From Planctomycetaceae bacterium (lineage in GTDB: Bacteria > Planctomycetota > Planctomycetia > Pirellulales > Thermoguttaceae): a stretch of DNA of 13,257 nt. Location: NCBI GenBank assembly GCA_031266315.1, contig JAISBG010000834.1, forward strand, positions 1 to 13,257, written 5' to 3'. The notes under the pieces were generated by a model. That model saw nothing but the letters and a program-made list of their open reading frames with translations. It did not search any database and was not told where the DNA came from. Position numbers and translations under genes: made by a program. Of the stretch, positions 6,400 to 13,257 are shown piece by piece (the first letter of the stretch is position 1; each line of letters starts with the position of its first letter).

Positions 6400-7914
6400 A
6401 TGAAACACTTCAATCTATTTTTATTTTTCGTTTGTTTAAGTTTATTTTTTTCCGGTCTTGCTTTTGAGAACAACAGCAGTGCGGCGGAACGTCCTAATGT
6501 TATTTTGATTCTTGCCGATGATATGGGCTATGGCGATGTTGGTCTTTTGGCACCGGAATGTAAAATCAAAACGCCGCACTTAGACCAGTTGGGACGTGAA
6601 GGTGTTCGGTTTACCGACATGCACAGTTCCTCTTCCGTTTGCACTCCAACACGTTACGGAATTTTAACCGGTCGGTACAACTGGCGGTCGCGTAAAAAAT
6701 CCGGTGTCTTGGACGGATATTCAAAGTCGTTGATTCCGCCAAGCCGACAAACCATTGGAACCCTTTTCAAAAATGCCGGATATAATACGGCGGTTATCGG
6801 AAAATGGCATCTCGGTCTTGATTGGGAAACAACCAACGATAACCCGCCATCAGAAAAAAATATTGATTATTCAAAATCGTTCAAAAATGGTCCGCTTGCT
6901 TTGGGGTTCGATTATTTTTGGGGAATTGCCGGATCTGCCGATATGCCGCCGTTTGTTTTTCTTGAAAACGATCGCGCAACAGAAATTCCGACAACACAGA
7001 AAAAATGGGTTCGCAACGGACCGGCAGCGGAATCGTTTGAAGCCATTGACATTATGCCGAAATTAACGGAACAATCAATAACGTTTATTGAAAATCATGC
7101 GGACAACGCAAAAAACGGGAAACCATTTTTTCTTTACCTTCCGCTCTCCGCTCCCCACACGCCGATTTTACCAACTCCTCAATGGCAAGGAAAAAGTAAT
7201 CTGAATCCGTATGGCGATTTTGTAATGCAAGTTGATGATACTGTCGGAAAAATTGTACAGAAAATTGACCAAACCGGTTTAGCCGATAATACGATAATTA
7301 TTTTCACTGCAGACAACGGCTGTTCACCGGCGGCGGGAATCGACAAACTTTTGGAAAAAGGACATTCGCCCAATCATATTTTTCGCGGAACAAAAGCGGA
7401 TATTTTTGACGGCGGTCATCGTGTTCCGTTTTTGGTTCGTTGGCGAGGTAAAATCAACGCCGATACAATTTCCGATGAGTTGGGTTGTCTGGTTGATTTC
7501 TACGCGACCTTTGCCGCAATTCTTGGTGTTTCAATATCAGAAAATGCCGCCGAAGATAGTTTCAATTTACTTCCGGCTTGGTTCGGTTCCGTCAAACAAC
7601 CAATACGTAATGAAATTATTCATCATTCGATCAACGGTTCGTTTGCGATTCGTCAAAAGAATTGGAAACTTTGCTTGTGCAGAGATTCCGGCGGTTGGAG
7701 TGCGCCGCGACCCGGCTCACCCGAATCAAAAAATCTGCCGCCCGTTCAATTATTCGATCTTTCAAAGGATATTGACGAAAAACATAATCTTGCCGTTGAG
7801 AATCCCGAACAAGTTGAAACATTAAAGAAAAGACTCGAAATAATTGTTCAAAATGGGCGTTCAACAAAAGGACCTCGCCAAAATAACGATGGTGAAGTAG
7901 TTTTTGAACGATAA
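6400..7914 (+). CDS. Secreted arylsulfatase-type sulfatase (family S1)
   Basis: It hydrolyses sulfate esters, probably on sulfated polysaccharide or glycan, outside the cytoplasm. The 504 residues begin with a signal peptide (about 1-29, cleaving near SSAA-E). Metal ligands are D40-D41 in ILADDMG. The formylglycine signature C-T-P-T-R has its Cys at 81 in VCTPTRYGILTGR, so it needs Cys-type maturation by a formylglycine-generating enzyme or anaerobic maturase, neither encoded here. Also visible: GKWHLG (K135, H137), APHTP (H253), and TADNG (D305, N306). Length and motif order fit family S1. The substrate is unknown. The ATG lacks a Shine-Dalgarno and follows repeat DNA directly. No SusC/D-like or glycosidase gene is nearby. 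Confidence 0.93.
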   Translation: MKHFNLFLFFVCLSLFFSGLAFENNSSAAERPNVILILADDMGYGDVGLLAPECKIKTPHLDQLGREGVRFTDMHSSSSVCTPTRYGILTGRYNWRSRKKSGVLDGYSKSLIPPSRQTIGTLFKNAGYNTAVIGKWHLGLDWETTNDNPPSEKNIDYSKSFKNGPLALGFDYFWGIAGSADMPPFVFLENDRATEIPTTQKKWVRNGPAAESFEAIDIMPKLTEQSITFIENHADNAKNGKPFFLYLPLSAPHTPILPTPQWQGKSNLNPYGDFVMQVDDTVGKIVQKIDQTGLADNTIIIFTADNGCSPAAGIDKLLEKGHSPNHIFRGTKADIFDGGHRVPFLVRWRGKINADTISDELGCLVDFYATFAAILGVSISENAAEDSFNLLPAWFGSVKQPIRNEIIHHSINGSFAIRQKNWKLCLCRDSGGWSAPRPGSPESKNLPPVQLFDLSKDIDEKHNLAVENPEQVETLKKRLEIIVQNGRSTKGPRQNNDGEVVFER

Positions 7915-7960
7915 AATTTATTGCCTCTTTGGGTAAATAAGAACAGAAATCAATCAAATA

Positions 7961-8309
7961 TACTCATGTTACGCACCGTAATTAAAAAGTAAAGTTGAAG
8001 ATATTTTGATTCCTAAGTCCGTAGGACTTTAACATGGATAACCCCGTGCAAGTGGAACGCAGCACGGGGTTAGGCAATCACCACAACCGGAACTACGTAG
8101 TAGTTCAACAGAGAAAAGTTATCCTTGCCGTGAGCGTGTTGAACTGCTACGCAGTTCGTTGTGAAGGGATTCCGTTTACCCCGTGCTGCACTTCGTTTGC
8201 ACGGGGTTATCCATGTTCAAGTCCTACGGACTTTAGGAATCAAATATCTTTACCTTGACTTTGACTTTTCGTGAACGGTTCTTTTTAACTACGGTGCGTA
8301 ACATGAGTA
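7961..8309. repeat. Foldback (MITE-like) element, family C
   Basis: The terminal inverted repeats 7961-7989 and 8281-8309 match at 28 of 29 positions (outer end TACTCATGTTACGCACCGTA). The flanks AATA at 7957-7960 and 8310-8313 form a possible 4-bp target duplication. The two halves are inverted copies almost to the centre (8111-8136), including AAGTCC-GTA-GGACTT, a 9-bp ACCCCGTGC/GCACGGGGT stem, and GAACTAC-GTA-GTAGTTC (8090-8106) against GAACTGC-TAC-GCAGTTC (8141-8157). No transposase is encoded. The gene-free gap between the sulfatase and the HU gene consists of this element plus two hairpins. Confidence 0.88.
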
Positions 8310-8322
8310 AATAATAACCAGA

Positions 8323-8349
8323 AGGATATATTTTTAGAAAATATATCCT
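8323..8349. repeat. AT-rich 12-bp hairpin
   Basis: AGGATATATTTT (8323-8334) and AAAATATATCCT (8338-8349) form a perfect stem with a 3-nt loop. It lies between the family C element and the HU terminator. It has no following U-run on either strand strong enough to call a terminator on its own. Confidence 0.5.
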
Positions 8350-8350
8350 A

Positions 8351-8389
8351 AAAAATGTTGAATTCCGTACCGGTAAGACCGGTACGGAA
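8351..8389 (-). terminator. Likely intrinsic terminator of the HU-like gene
   Basis: A perfect 11-bp stem TTCCGTACCGG/CCGGTACGGAA (8363-8389) with a 5-nt loop lies 17 bases beyond the HU stop codon. On the minus strand it is followed after 6-7 nt by a T-run (8351-8356). The stem is GC-rich, unlike the surrounding DNA. The gap before the T-run makes it a moderate rather than ideal terminator. Confidence 0.65.
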
Positions 8390-8406
8390 GACCATTTTTT
8401 GATGGG

Positions 8407-8748
8407 TTAGACCATTTCTTTGAGAGCCTTCAAGGCACGTACCCGGACTTTGAGATGAGCGGGTTTAGCGGGCTTGTTGATGAACTCTCCAGGGCGGAGC
8501 GGGTTCGGAACATTCTTTTTCGCTGGTTGCGCCTTGACCTGTTTTTTGTCAATCTTGAGCAAGCCCGGTAATACAAAAGAACCAGCACCTTTTTTACCGA
8601 GACTCTTTTTAATCTCGTCGGTCAGAGCATCCAAGATGGATTGTACATCCTTTTTTGCCAACTCTGTCGTTTCGGCAATATTGGTGATGATCTGGTTTTT
8701 TGTAAGCGGTTTTTTGACTTCGGTCGTTTTTGATTCTGCATTTGCCAT
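8407..8748 (-). CDS. HU-family DNA-binding protein
   Basis: A nucleoid protein of the HU/IHF fold that binds and bends DNA as a dimer. It has 113 residues against about 90 for standard HU; the extra is an N-terminal lysine-rich tail (MANAESKTTEVKKPLTKNQ). The helical body follows (ITNIAETTELAKKDVQSILDAL), then the beta region GAGSFVLPGLLKI. The DNA-binding arm is variant but keeps the NP and GE pair (VPNPLRPGEF) before a basic C-terminus (HLKVRVRALKALKEMV). GGAGA (8756-8760) lies 7 nt before the ATG, so the start is secure. It is divergent from the AT-hook protein gene across a 600-bp spacer. Confidence 0.9.
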   Translation of the reverse strand: MANAESKTTEVKKPLTKNQIITNIAETTELAKKDVQSILDALTDEIKKSLGKKGAGSFVLPGLLKIDKKQVKAQPAKKNVPNPLRPGEFINKPAKPAHLKVRVRALKALKEMV

Positions 8749-9208
8749 TGGATATTCTCCGTAATAATGGTGAAAAACTGAACTTCGGTATTATTCAGCC
8801 ATTGGATCGGAATTGGGCAAATCTTTATAACCATTCAGGTAAAAAACCAAAGGTTGTCCAACCGGTGGTCTCCGCCTGCGGTCAAAAATCGCAAACAATT
8901 AACTCAATCAAATGACAGAATATTTACAAATTTCGTTTATTTTAACGCACACAAAGCAGATGGCAAGGACTGACAACGATTTTTTTTCTAATTTTTTTTC
9001 TAATCTTTTTCTGTTCCCAATGCGGTATTGCTACAACCCGAAACACGTCCGGCACAAAAAAAGCAAAGTAAGCGCACGGAATTACCCCAAAGCAATGCGT
9101 TCACATTGACCATAATCGTTCCCAAATTTTACTTATTGTACTTCCTGTTTTACTTGTTGCGCTTGAAGATTTCGAAACAATCAGAAAAATAAAGTAAACA
9201 AAAAACAA
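8749..9208. other. Gene-poor spacer upstream of the HU-like gene
   Basis: No convincing gene was found. It must hold the HU promoter on the minus strand, for which only a weak candidate (TATAAA-like, near 8830) is visible. Other contents are GGTTG-TC-CAACC near 8853-8865, resembling the tips of family A elements, and T-rich direct repeats TTTTTTTTCTAA around 8979-9004. Confidence 0.5.
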
Positions 9209-9259
9209 GCGGTTACAGAACAAATTTCTCCGTCATTTATGTGCGGTTACAACAAATTT
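9209..9259 (+). promoter_or_regulatory. Two direct repeats just upstream of the -35 box
   Basis: GCGGTTACAGAACAAATTT (9209-9227) recurs as GCGGTTACAACAAATTT (9243-9259), differing by a 2-base gap, 34 bases apart (about three helical turns). The second copy ends 11 bases before the -35 box at 9271. The placement suits activator or repressor sites for the 9348 gene; no binding protein can be named. Confidence 0.5.
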
Positions 9260-9270
9260 TAAAACCGGTC

Positions 9271-9298
9271 TTGACAACTGTAGCAGATTTGTCATAAT
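9271..9298 (+). promoter_or_regulatory. Strong sigma-70-type promoter of the AT-hook protein gene
   Basis: A perfect -35 TTGACA (9271-9276), 16-bp spacer and -10 CATAAT (9293-9298), with TG one base before the -10 as in an extended -10. Transcription would begin near 9305, giving a leader of about 43 nt. Confidence 0.75.
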
Positions 9299-9347
9299 AC
9301 TGTAAGTTTATTTCAATTTCCGTTTTCGATTTTAAAAGGAGTTTTCA

Positions 9348-9554
9348 ATGCCTAAAAAATCAGCAAAAAAATCCGCTAAAAATGCGGTAGCAAAGTCTGT
9401 GAAAAAAGTTGTTCGTGGTTCCGGTGCCGGTCGTCCGAAAGGAAGCGGTAAATTCGGTTGTCCCACAAAAGCAGTTCGCGTTCCAATACATCTTGAACAA
9501 GAAGTAGTGGAGTTTGCGCTGCGGAAAAACAAAACTAAAAAACCCACAGAATAA
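9348..9554 (+). CDS. Small lysine-rich AT-hook protein (histone H1-like tail)
   Basis: A 68-residue basic protein, probably binding DNA. Residues 1-22 are an H1-like lysine/alanine tail (KKSAKKSAKNAVAKSVKK). Residues 26-37 are an AT-hook, GAGRPKGSGKFG with core R29-P30. Residues 38-59 (CPTKAVRVPIHLEQEVVEFA) resemble the short strand-helix that follows a GRPKG motif in small DNA-binding proteins of the ribbon-helix-helix type, but this resemblance is from memory. AAAAGGAG (9334-9341) lies 6 nt before the ATG, and a near-consensus promoter lies upstream, so expression may be high. It sits divergent to an HU-like gene, suggesting two nucleoid proteins from one spacer. A weak hairpin (9554-9576) follows the stop. 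Confidence 0.8.
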   Translation: MPKKSAKKSAKNAVAKSVKKVVRGSGAGRPKGSGKFGCPTKAVRVPIHLEQEVVEFALRKNKTKKPTE

Positions 9555-9576
9555 CCGAATAGATAAACTATCCGGT

Positions 9577-9952
9577 AAACTTTTGTAACGATTCCGCCGC
9601 TTGGTAAGTCATCGGAATTATTGTGTTTGTAATTTGTTCGGATAATACAAAATATCTGTATCTTGTATTCCCGAATATCAAACACTGAAAACCGAAAAAC
9701 TTTCAAACAGGCGGAATTGTTGCAAAAAAACACCTTCTTTTATACTATCCCAAAAATTTTTCAGAGAATTTTCAAAACTCTTGACAAAACTATCGTCAGC
9801 AACGACAATCATAAAACATTTGGTAAGAATATTTGGTAAAAATATTTGATTTCAAATAATTACAAAATGACCAATTCATAACAGGATTGAATATGGTTGT
9901 GGAAATTTTCATTGGCAGTCCTATCAGTATTTGACAGGCGGAGTTTTTTGGA
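9577..9952. other. Gene-free spacer with a candidate promoter
   Basis: No gene was seen. A TTGACA (9781-9786) with GACAAT (9804-9809) at 17 bp is a possible promoter for the 9953 gene, leaving a leader of about 135 nt. Near-repeats ATATTTGGTAAGAATATTTGGTAA-like lie around 9822-9848. Nothing else stands out. Confidence 0.45.
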
Positions 9953-11092
9953 ATGAGATTCTTTTTTACAAAACCGGTTTTGGGCAGTGTTGTGTTTTTT
10001 TTCCTGATTTCGTCCGGCATTTTGGGAGCAGAACCTTTTTATTGGGGTGATTCCGTTTATCAGATCAATCCGGTAATCGTTTCCGAAACGGTTCCGATTC
10101 GTGTTGTTGAAACGGCGATTCCGTATGATTTTCCGTATGAACCGCAAATCATCGAACAGCGGATTATTTCAACCCGAATCGTTTCACCGCCGACAACTCT
10201 TCCCGAAATAAAAATTATAGAGGAAAAACCGTTGCTTCCGCTTCGCCAAACAGAAAAAAACGAATTCCCAATACTACTGGAAAAAAAACCGGAAGAAAAA
10301 CCGGAAGAAAAAAAAGAAGAACAAAAACCGGTATCAAATAATTCCGACAAGAAAGAATTTTCAGAACTTTCAACAGTTGCGTCCGAAACTTCTACAGAAA
10401 CTGTTGCAGTTGAAGAAAAAACGTTTCCCGAAATTACTTTTCCATCGCCGGAAGAATCAGAACGGACAACCGCTTTGAAACCGCCGCAACCGCATGAACC
10501 AAACCATGAACCAAAAAAAGAACCAAACTATGAACCAAAAAAAGAACAAAAACAGATTCCGCCGGTTTCCACAACCATTCTTGGTCAATCGTCCGGTTTT
10601 GCCAGTGAAACAGAAGCAGCACTTAACGAACCGCTTCCTTCTCCTCAAGGTCTGACGGATGCGTCGGCGATTGATCCGATATTGACTGGCGACACGGCTG
10701 AAAATAAGGAAATACCGGAAAAAATTAACCCGTCAACATCAACTACTGAAAATGATTCAGCAGCGGTTTCAAAAGACTTGTCAGAACAAAATAAATCCAA
10801 AAATGAAAAACAGACCAATGGAGTCAATGGAATTTTATTATTAGCGACGATTATTTCTGTAGCAATGTTGATTTATGCTATTGTTATTGCGTTTGATTAT
10901 CATCAACGTTGGATACAATCGTTGACTGCTCAGAACAATCGTTTTTCCGGTTTATCTGATTCCGGTTTTTCCGGCGACGATATGGATATGGACGCCGACT
11001 TTTCCGGCAACATTCCTCTGTATAGCGGAAATTCAAATATTCCGGCAGGAATATCTTCAATATCTTCCTTCCGTTCAGAATCGCAGTATTGA
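9953..11092 (+). CDS. Secreted single-pass membrane protein, Pro/Glu/Lys-rich, function unknown
   Basis: A 379-residue protein of no family I recognise. Residues 1-26 are a signal peptide (hydrophobic GSVVFFFLISSGILGA, then E27). The mature part is largely disordered and low in complexity: EKKPEEKPEEKKEEQKP (about 109-127) and an 8-residue tandem repeat HEPKKEPN/YEPKKEQK (185-200, coded by a 24-bp DNA repeat). A single membrane helix spans about 294-314 (ILLLATIISVAMLIYAIVIAF), and a short Gly/Ser/Asp-rich tail follows. This gives an outside disordered stalk and a short inner tail. The Pro/Glu/Lys stretch recalls periplasm-spanning stalks, but the helix is at the C-terminal side, unlike TonB. 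GGAG at 9940-9943 is 9 nt before the ATG. Confidence 0.78.
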   Translation: MRFFFTKPVLGSVVFFFLISSGILGAEPFYWGDSVYQINPVIVSETVPIRVVETAIPYDFPYEPQIIEQRIISTRIVSPPTTLPEIKIIEEKPLLPLRQTEKNEFPILLEKKPEEKPEEKKEEQKPVSNNSDKKEFSELSTVASETSTETVAVEEKTFPEITFPSPEESERTTALKPPQPHEPNHEPKKEPNYEPKKEQKQIPPVSTTILGQSSGFASETEAALNEPLPSPQGLTDASAIDPILTGDTAENKEIPEKINPSTSTTENDSAAVSKDLSEQNKSKNEKQTNGVNGILLLATIISVAMLIYAIVIAFDYHQRWIQSLTAQNNRFSGLSDSGFSGDDMDMDADFSGNIPLYSGNSNIPAGISSISSFRSESQY

Positions 11093-11115
11093 GTAAAATA
11101 TTGCAGGACTACCGT

Positions 11116-11458
11116 TAGGTGGGCAACCGTTCACTTTTAGGTGGGCAACCTTTTCACTTTTAGGTGGGCGACCTTTCGCTGAAAGGTCGCGTCGGCGTAC
11201 TCGCCGACTGTGAATCAGATGAACGATGATATACTGTATAGGTTCCAAGCCTTGAAAAGTCTGTTTTAAACGCGAAAAGAGGTGGGCTATTTATCAAAAA
11301 GCCCGCTGGACGGTTGCGCCGGTTGAGTTTTACTCGACTCCAAAACGGTTGGCAATACAAATTGCCGTCGTTCATCTGATTCACTGTCGGCTAACGCCGA
11401 CGCAACCTTTTAGCAAATAGCAAAAGGTTGCCCACCTAAAACAAAAGGTTGCTCACTT
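11116..11458. repeat. Foldback (MITE-like) element, family A, copy 3 (most complete tips)
   Basis: The left tip holds three tandem units of about 22 bp beginning TAGGTGGGC (11116, 11138, 11161); the right tip holds two inverted units (11422-11438, 11443-11458). Arms 11161-11230 and 11370-11438 are inverted copies, including the 10-bp stem GCGACCTTTC with loop GCT (11168-11190), GTCGGC/GCCGAC stems and TGAATCAGATGAACGA. The middle, from CCAAGCCTTGAAAAG near 11244, matches copy 1 closely. Any ORF here is a by-product of the repeat. Confidence 0.82.
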
Positions 11459-11548
11459 TATGATTGCCGATGAAATATTACCAATGATTTTACGATTCCG
11501 GTGGAAAACACCTAATCCGGTGGAATCAAAAAAATTTCTGTTGAGGGC

Positions 11549-11577
11549 TTGACACTTTTTGAACTATTACGTAAAAT
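11549..11577 (+). promoter_or_regulatory. Strong promoter for the leader and intact DUF1559 gene
   Basis: A perfect TTGACA (11549-11554), 17-bp spacer, and TAAAAT (11572-11577). Transcription would start near 11584, which gives a leader of about 440 nt to the ATG at 12025. It lies just outside the right tip of the family A element. Confidence 0.65.
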
Positions 11578-11583
11578 GACTAC

Positions 11584-12024
11584 CCTAATTGATTTTTATT
11601 TTTAATTTTCAACTTTTGGAGATAACTTTTCTGTTTTGAAAGATAAATCGCCCGGATTTTTATTCGGGTGTTAAAAATATCGAGTACGTCAACAATTTGT
11701 GATCGCTTCGGCGAACAATAATTTTCTACAAACCAACCGAATTTCCGGGTAGAAAATTACTGTGAAATCTCAAAGTTGCGTGGCTCCCGACAAGGGAGCG
11801 TCGCGTGAGATTTCATAGGTATAATTCAGCATTACATTTTGAAACATTAATGCACCACTTTGGTTTGTGGGAATGAACCTGTTCACAAAACGTGTCGCTC
11901 CTAATCTGAGCGATATTCTGTTGCCGTTTCTCGGCGTTGCGTTTGATTCCAATTTTTTGATAACACAGATTATATGTACGTAATCTGTAAAAATCTCTAC
12001 TTTTTTTTTTCTAAGGAGAAAAAA
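11584..12024 (+). ncRNA. Long hairpin-rich leader (candidate structured RNA or regulatory 5' UTR)
   Basis: Hairpins in order: CGCCCGGA/TTCGGGTG (11649-11670, one G-T pair); TCGC-TTCG-GCGA, a classic UUCG tetraloop (11703-11714); a perfect 11-bp stem TAATTTTCTAC/GTAGAAAATTA (11719-11759); TGAAATCTCA/TGAGATTTCA (11763-11815) closing a 4-nt bulge, a TGCG/CGCG helix and GCTCCC-GACAA-GGGAGC; TCGCTC/GAGCGA (11895-11913); GCCG-TTTCT-CGGC (11923-11935); ACAGATTA/TAATCTGT (11965-11988). The last hairpin precedes a T-run (12001-12010) and the AAGGAG ribosome site. It matches no RNA class I recognise; signatures of tmRNA, RNase P, SRP RNA and 6S were not found. It may be a separate small RNA or a cis-acting leader. 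Confidence 0.45.
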
Positions 12025-13140
12025 ATGAAAATGCGACTTTTTCGTGGGTTCACTTTGGTTGAACTTCTTGTGGTGATTGCGATTATCGGAGTATTGATCG
12101 CATTACTGTTACCAGCTGTCCAAGCGGCGCGCGAGGCGGCAAGACGAATGCAGTGTAGTAACCATTTGAAACAAATCGGGATTGGTGTTCATAATTTTAA
12201 CGGCACAATGAATGCTCTTCCGCCAACTCATTTAGGTCAATACAAACGTGTTACTTTTTGGTTTTTCATCTTGCCTTTTATTGAGCAGCAAGCAGCTTAT
12301 GAAGTTTTGGCAAGTAAAACCAATGGGTTAGGAACAACTATTGAAACAAATAGTACAGATCGAACCAATCCAACACCAAAATACAACACAAATCTCGCCT
12401 CAACGGGTATGACTGCAGAAGAATATATTGAAAATTTGGGAAAAATTTCAATTTACGTTTGTCCGACACGCCGCGCCGCAACCGGACAAATTACCTACTC
12501 CGGACAACCAAGTCCAAGTCCTGCTGCCGGTTCGGTTTGCACTCCAACAACCGCTTATAGTTCGTATTTCTTTGGTCCGCCAAGCGATTATGCCGTTCCA
12601 TCAATCTATACTTCCACGAGTGGTGTGGATTACTCAAGATTTGCGGCAACATTTAACGCGGGTGCCACTACATTCGATGGACATCTTGCGGCAGATGTGA
12701 GCCCATTCCGTCCGGCAATTCAACCCGGTGGAAATTTTACCGCAGGGGACAGCGAATTAAAAAAATGGCAAGTTCGTGATCAAATGAGTTGGTGGCAAGA
12801 TGGTACTACCAATCAGATTATTGCCGGAGAAAAATATATGGCTCCTAATGACGAGATGTACCTTCATCGAAACGATTCGACATGGCTCTATTCTCATGGA
12901 GATATTGCCGCAGGAACACATCGCAGTTTTCATAATTATTACATGATTGCCCGCTCAGGTTTTCAAGAAACAGAACAATGTAATCACATATTTAAGCGAT
13001 TTGGAAGTTGGCATCCGGGAATCTGCCATTTTTTAATTGGCGATGGTTCTGTTCGACCAATTGCCTGCACTGTACCAACAACACCTACTTTAGTTAATCT
13101 CATTTATGTCAATGATGGCAACACTGTTATACTGCCATAA
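12025..13140 (+). CDS. DUF1559 prepilin-like secreted protein
   Basis: A 371-residue protein with a type IV prepilin/pseudopilin signal: K2, R4, R7-G8, cleavage before F9, then [19 protein letters not shown] with the conserved Glu at mature position 5 (E13). It then carries [20 protein letters not shown], typical of the DUF1559 N-domain, CPTRR in the middle, WWQDGTTNQ, and the C-terminal H-X9-DG motif ([13 protein letters not shown]330, D340) and a final NDGNTVILP. Such proteins are numerous in Planctomycetota and are thought to be processed and exported by a pilin-like system; the exact role is unknown. The start is fixed by AAGGAG (12013-12018) 6 nt upstream. A longer in-frame ATG at 11974 would put 17 residues before the signal and is less likely. 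No lipoprotein partner is visible before the window ends. Confidence 0.92.
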   Translation: MKMRLFRGFTLVELLVVIAIIGVLIALLLPAVQAAREAARRMQCSNHLKQIGIGVHNFNGTMNALPPTHLGQYKRVTFWFFILPFIEQQAAYEVLASKTNGLGTTIETNSTDRTNPTPKYNTNLASTGMTAEEYIENLGKISIYVCPTRRAATGQITYSGQPSPSPAAGSVCTPTTAYSSYFFGPPSDYAVPSIYTSTSGVDYSRFAATFNAGATTFDGHLAADVSPFRPAIQPGGNFTAGDSELKKWQVRDQMSWWQDGTTNQIIAGEKYMAPNDEMYLHRNDSTWLYSHGDIAAGTHRSFHNYYMIARSGFQETEQCNHIFKRFGSWHPGICHFLIGDGSVRPIACTVPTTPTLVNLIYVNDGNTVILP

Positions 13141-13168
13141 GGCATTGTGAACAAATAAAGTACCTAAA

Positions 13169-13194
13169 TTAGGTGTGACTTCCTTGAAAAATAC
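13169..13194. repeat. Start of another family A outer arm
   Basis: TTAGGTGTGACTTCCTTGAA continues with AAAATAC and resembles the outer arm of copy 1 (51-76: TTAGGTGTCCAATCCTTGAA). It overlaps a palindrome ACCTAA-A-TTAGGT. The remaining bases to 13257 show no gene and no further clear match. The rest of this copy would lie beyond the window. Confidence 0.5.
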
Positions 13195-13257
13195 AGATCG
13201 TTTCGTAATTTGAGGGTAATCACCAACAAGTAAGCCGATCCGTTCGTTGAAAGGGTC

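Noticed and set aside
8034..8258. 74-codon open frame on the plus strand
   Set aside because: It lies entirely inside the family C foldback element and reads through both mirror halves.
8912..9109. 65-codon open frame in the HU/AT-hook spacer
   Set aside because: It has no ribosome site, includes T-run-derived Phe/Asn stretches (FFSNFFSN), and shows no recognisable motif.
11160..11384. 74-codon open frame on the minus strand
   Set aside because: It lies inside the family A element and has no protein-like features.
11820..11825. TATAAT as a second promoter -10 closer to the DUF1559 gene
   Set aside because: No -35-like hexamer at 16-18 bp upstream; the position there is the GC-rich hairpin arm.
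11770..11952. 60-codon open frame on the minus strand in the structured leader
   Set aside because: It overlaps the hairpins, has no ribosome site, and its composition follows the inverted repeats. It is more likely a by-product of RNA structure.
11584..12024. tmRNA, RNase P RNA, SRP RNA or 6S RNA
   Set aside because: I looked on both strands for their conserved core signatures (tag-coding frame, RNase P core blocks, SRP tip helix) and did not find them.

Overview
The window looks like a chromosomal piece of a fairly AT-rich member of the Planctomycetota. The main clue is a type IV prepilin-like DUF1559 protein carrying the H-X9-DG motif (12025-13140). Supporting clues are a truncated second DUF1559 gene followed by a small lipoprotein (5153-6233), a secreted sulfatase (6400-7914), a Tat-exported hypothetical protein (1650-2933), and start regions with only patchy Shine-Dalgarno sequences. 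No rRNA, tRNA, CRISPR array or transposase gene was seen.

Layout. 1-402 holds a foldback repeat. 403-1329 (minus) is ornithine carbamoyltransferase. 1499-1575 is an isolated inverted repeat. 1650-2933 (minus) is the Tat-exported unknown. 3052-3418 is a second type of foldback element. 3497-4798 (minus) is a GntP-type permease. 4956-5144 is a broken foldback copy that abuts the 5'-truncated DUF1559 gene (5153-5776). The lipoprotein follows at 5808-6233, then a partial repeat copy (6268-6392) and the sulfatase. 7961-8309 is a third foldback family with 29-bp terminal inverted repeats. 8407-8748 (minus) encodes an HU-like protein. 9348-9554 (plus) encodes a 68-residue lysine-rich AT-hook protein behind a strong promoter. 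9953-11092 encodes a membrane-anchored Pro/Glu/Lys-rich protein. 11116-11458 is the best foldback copy. 11549-12024 is a strong promoter with a long hairpin-rich leader in front of the intact DUF1559 gene. 13141-13257 carries the start of another repeat copy.

The genes do not form one pathway. They read as mostly single genes separated by long, repeat-filled spacers. Two small functional groupings are plausible: a surface module (DUF1559 plus lipoprotein, repeated as the DUF1559 gene at the right end), and two nucleoid-type DNA-binding proteins (HU-like and AT-hook) transcribed divergently from a shared 600-bp spacer.

The most distinctive content is non-coding. Three families of palindromic, MITE-like elements share one design: chains of short perfect hairpins, often with 3-nt loops, nested inside longer inverted repeats. 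Copies differ by compensatory base-pair changes, so the fold itself appears to be kept. The second notable feature is the structured leader upstream of the intact prepilin-like gene. Both are read from the sequence; their functions are inference.
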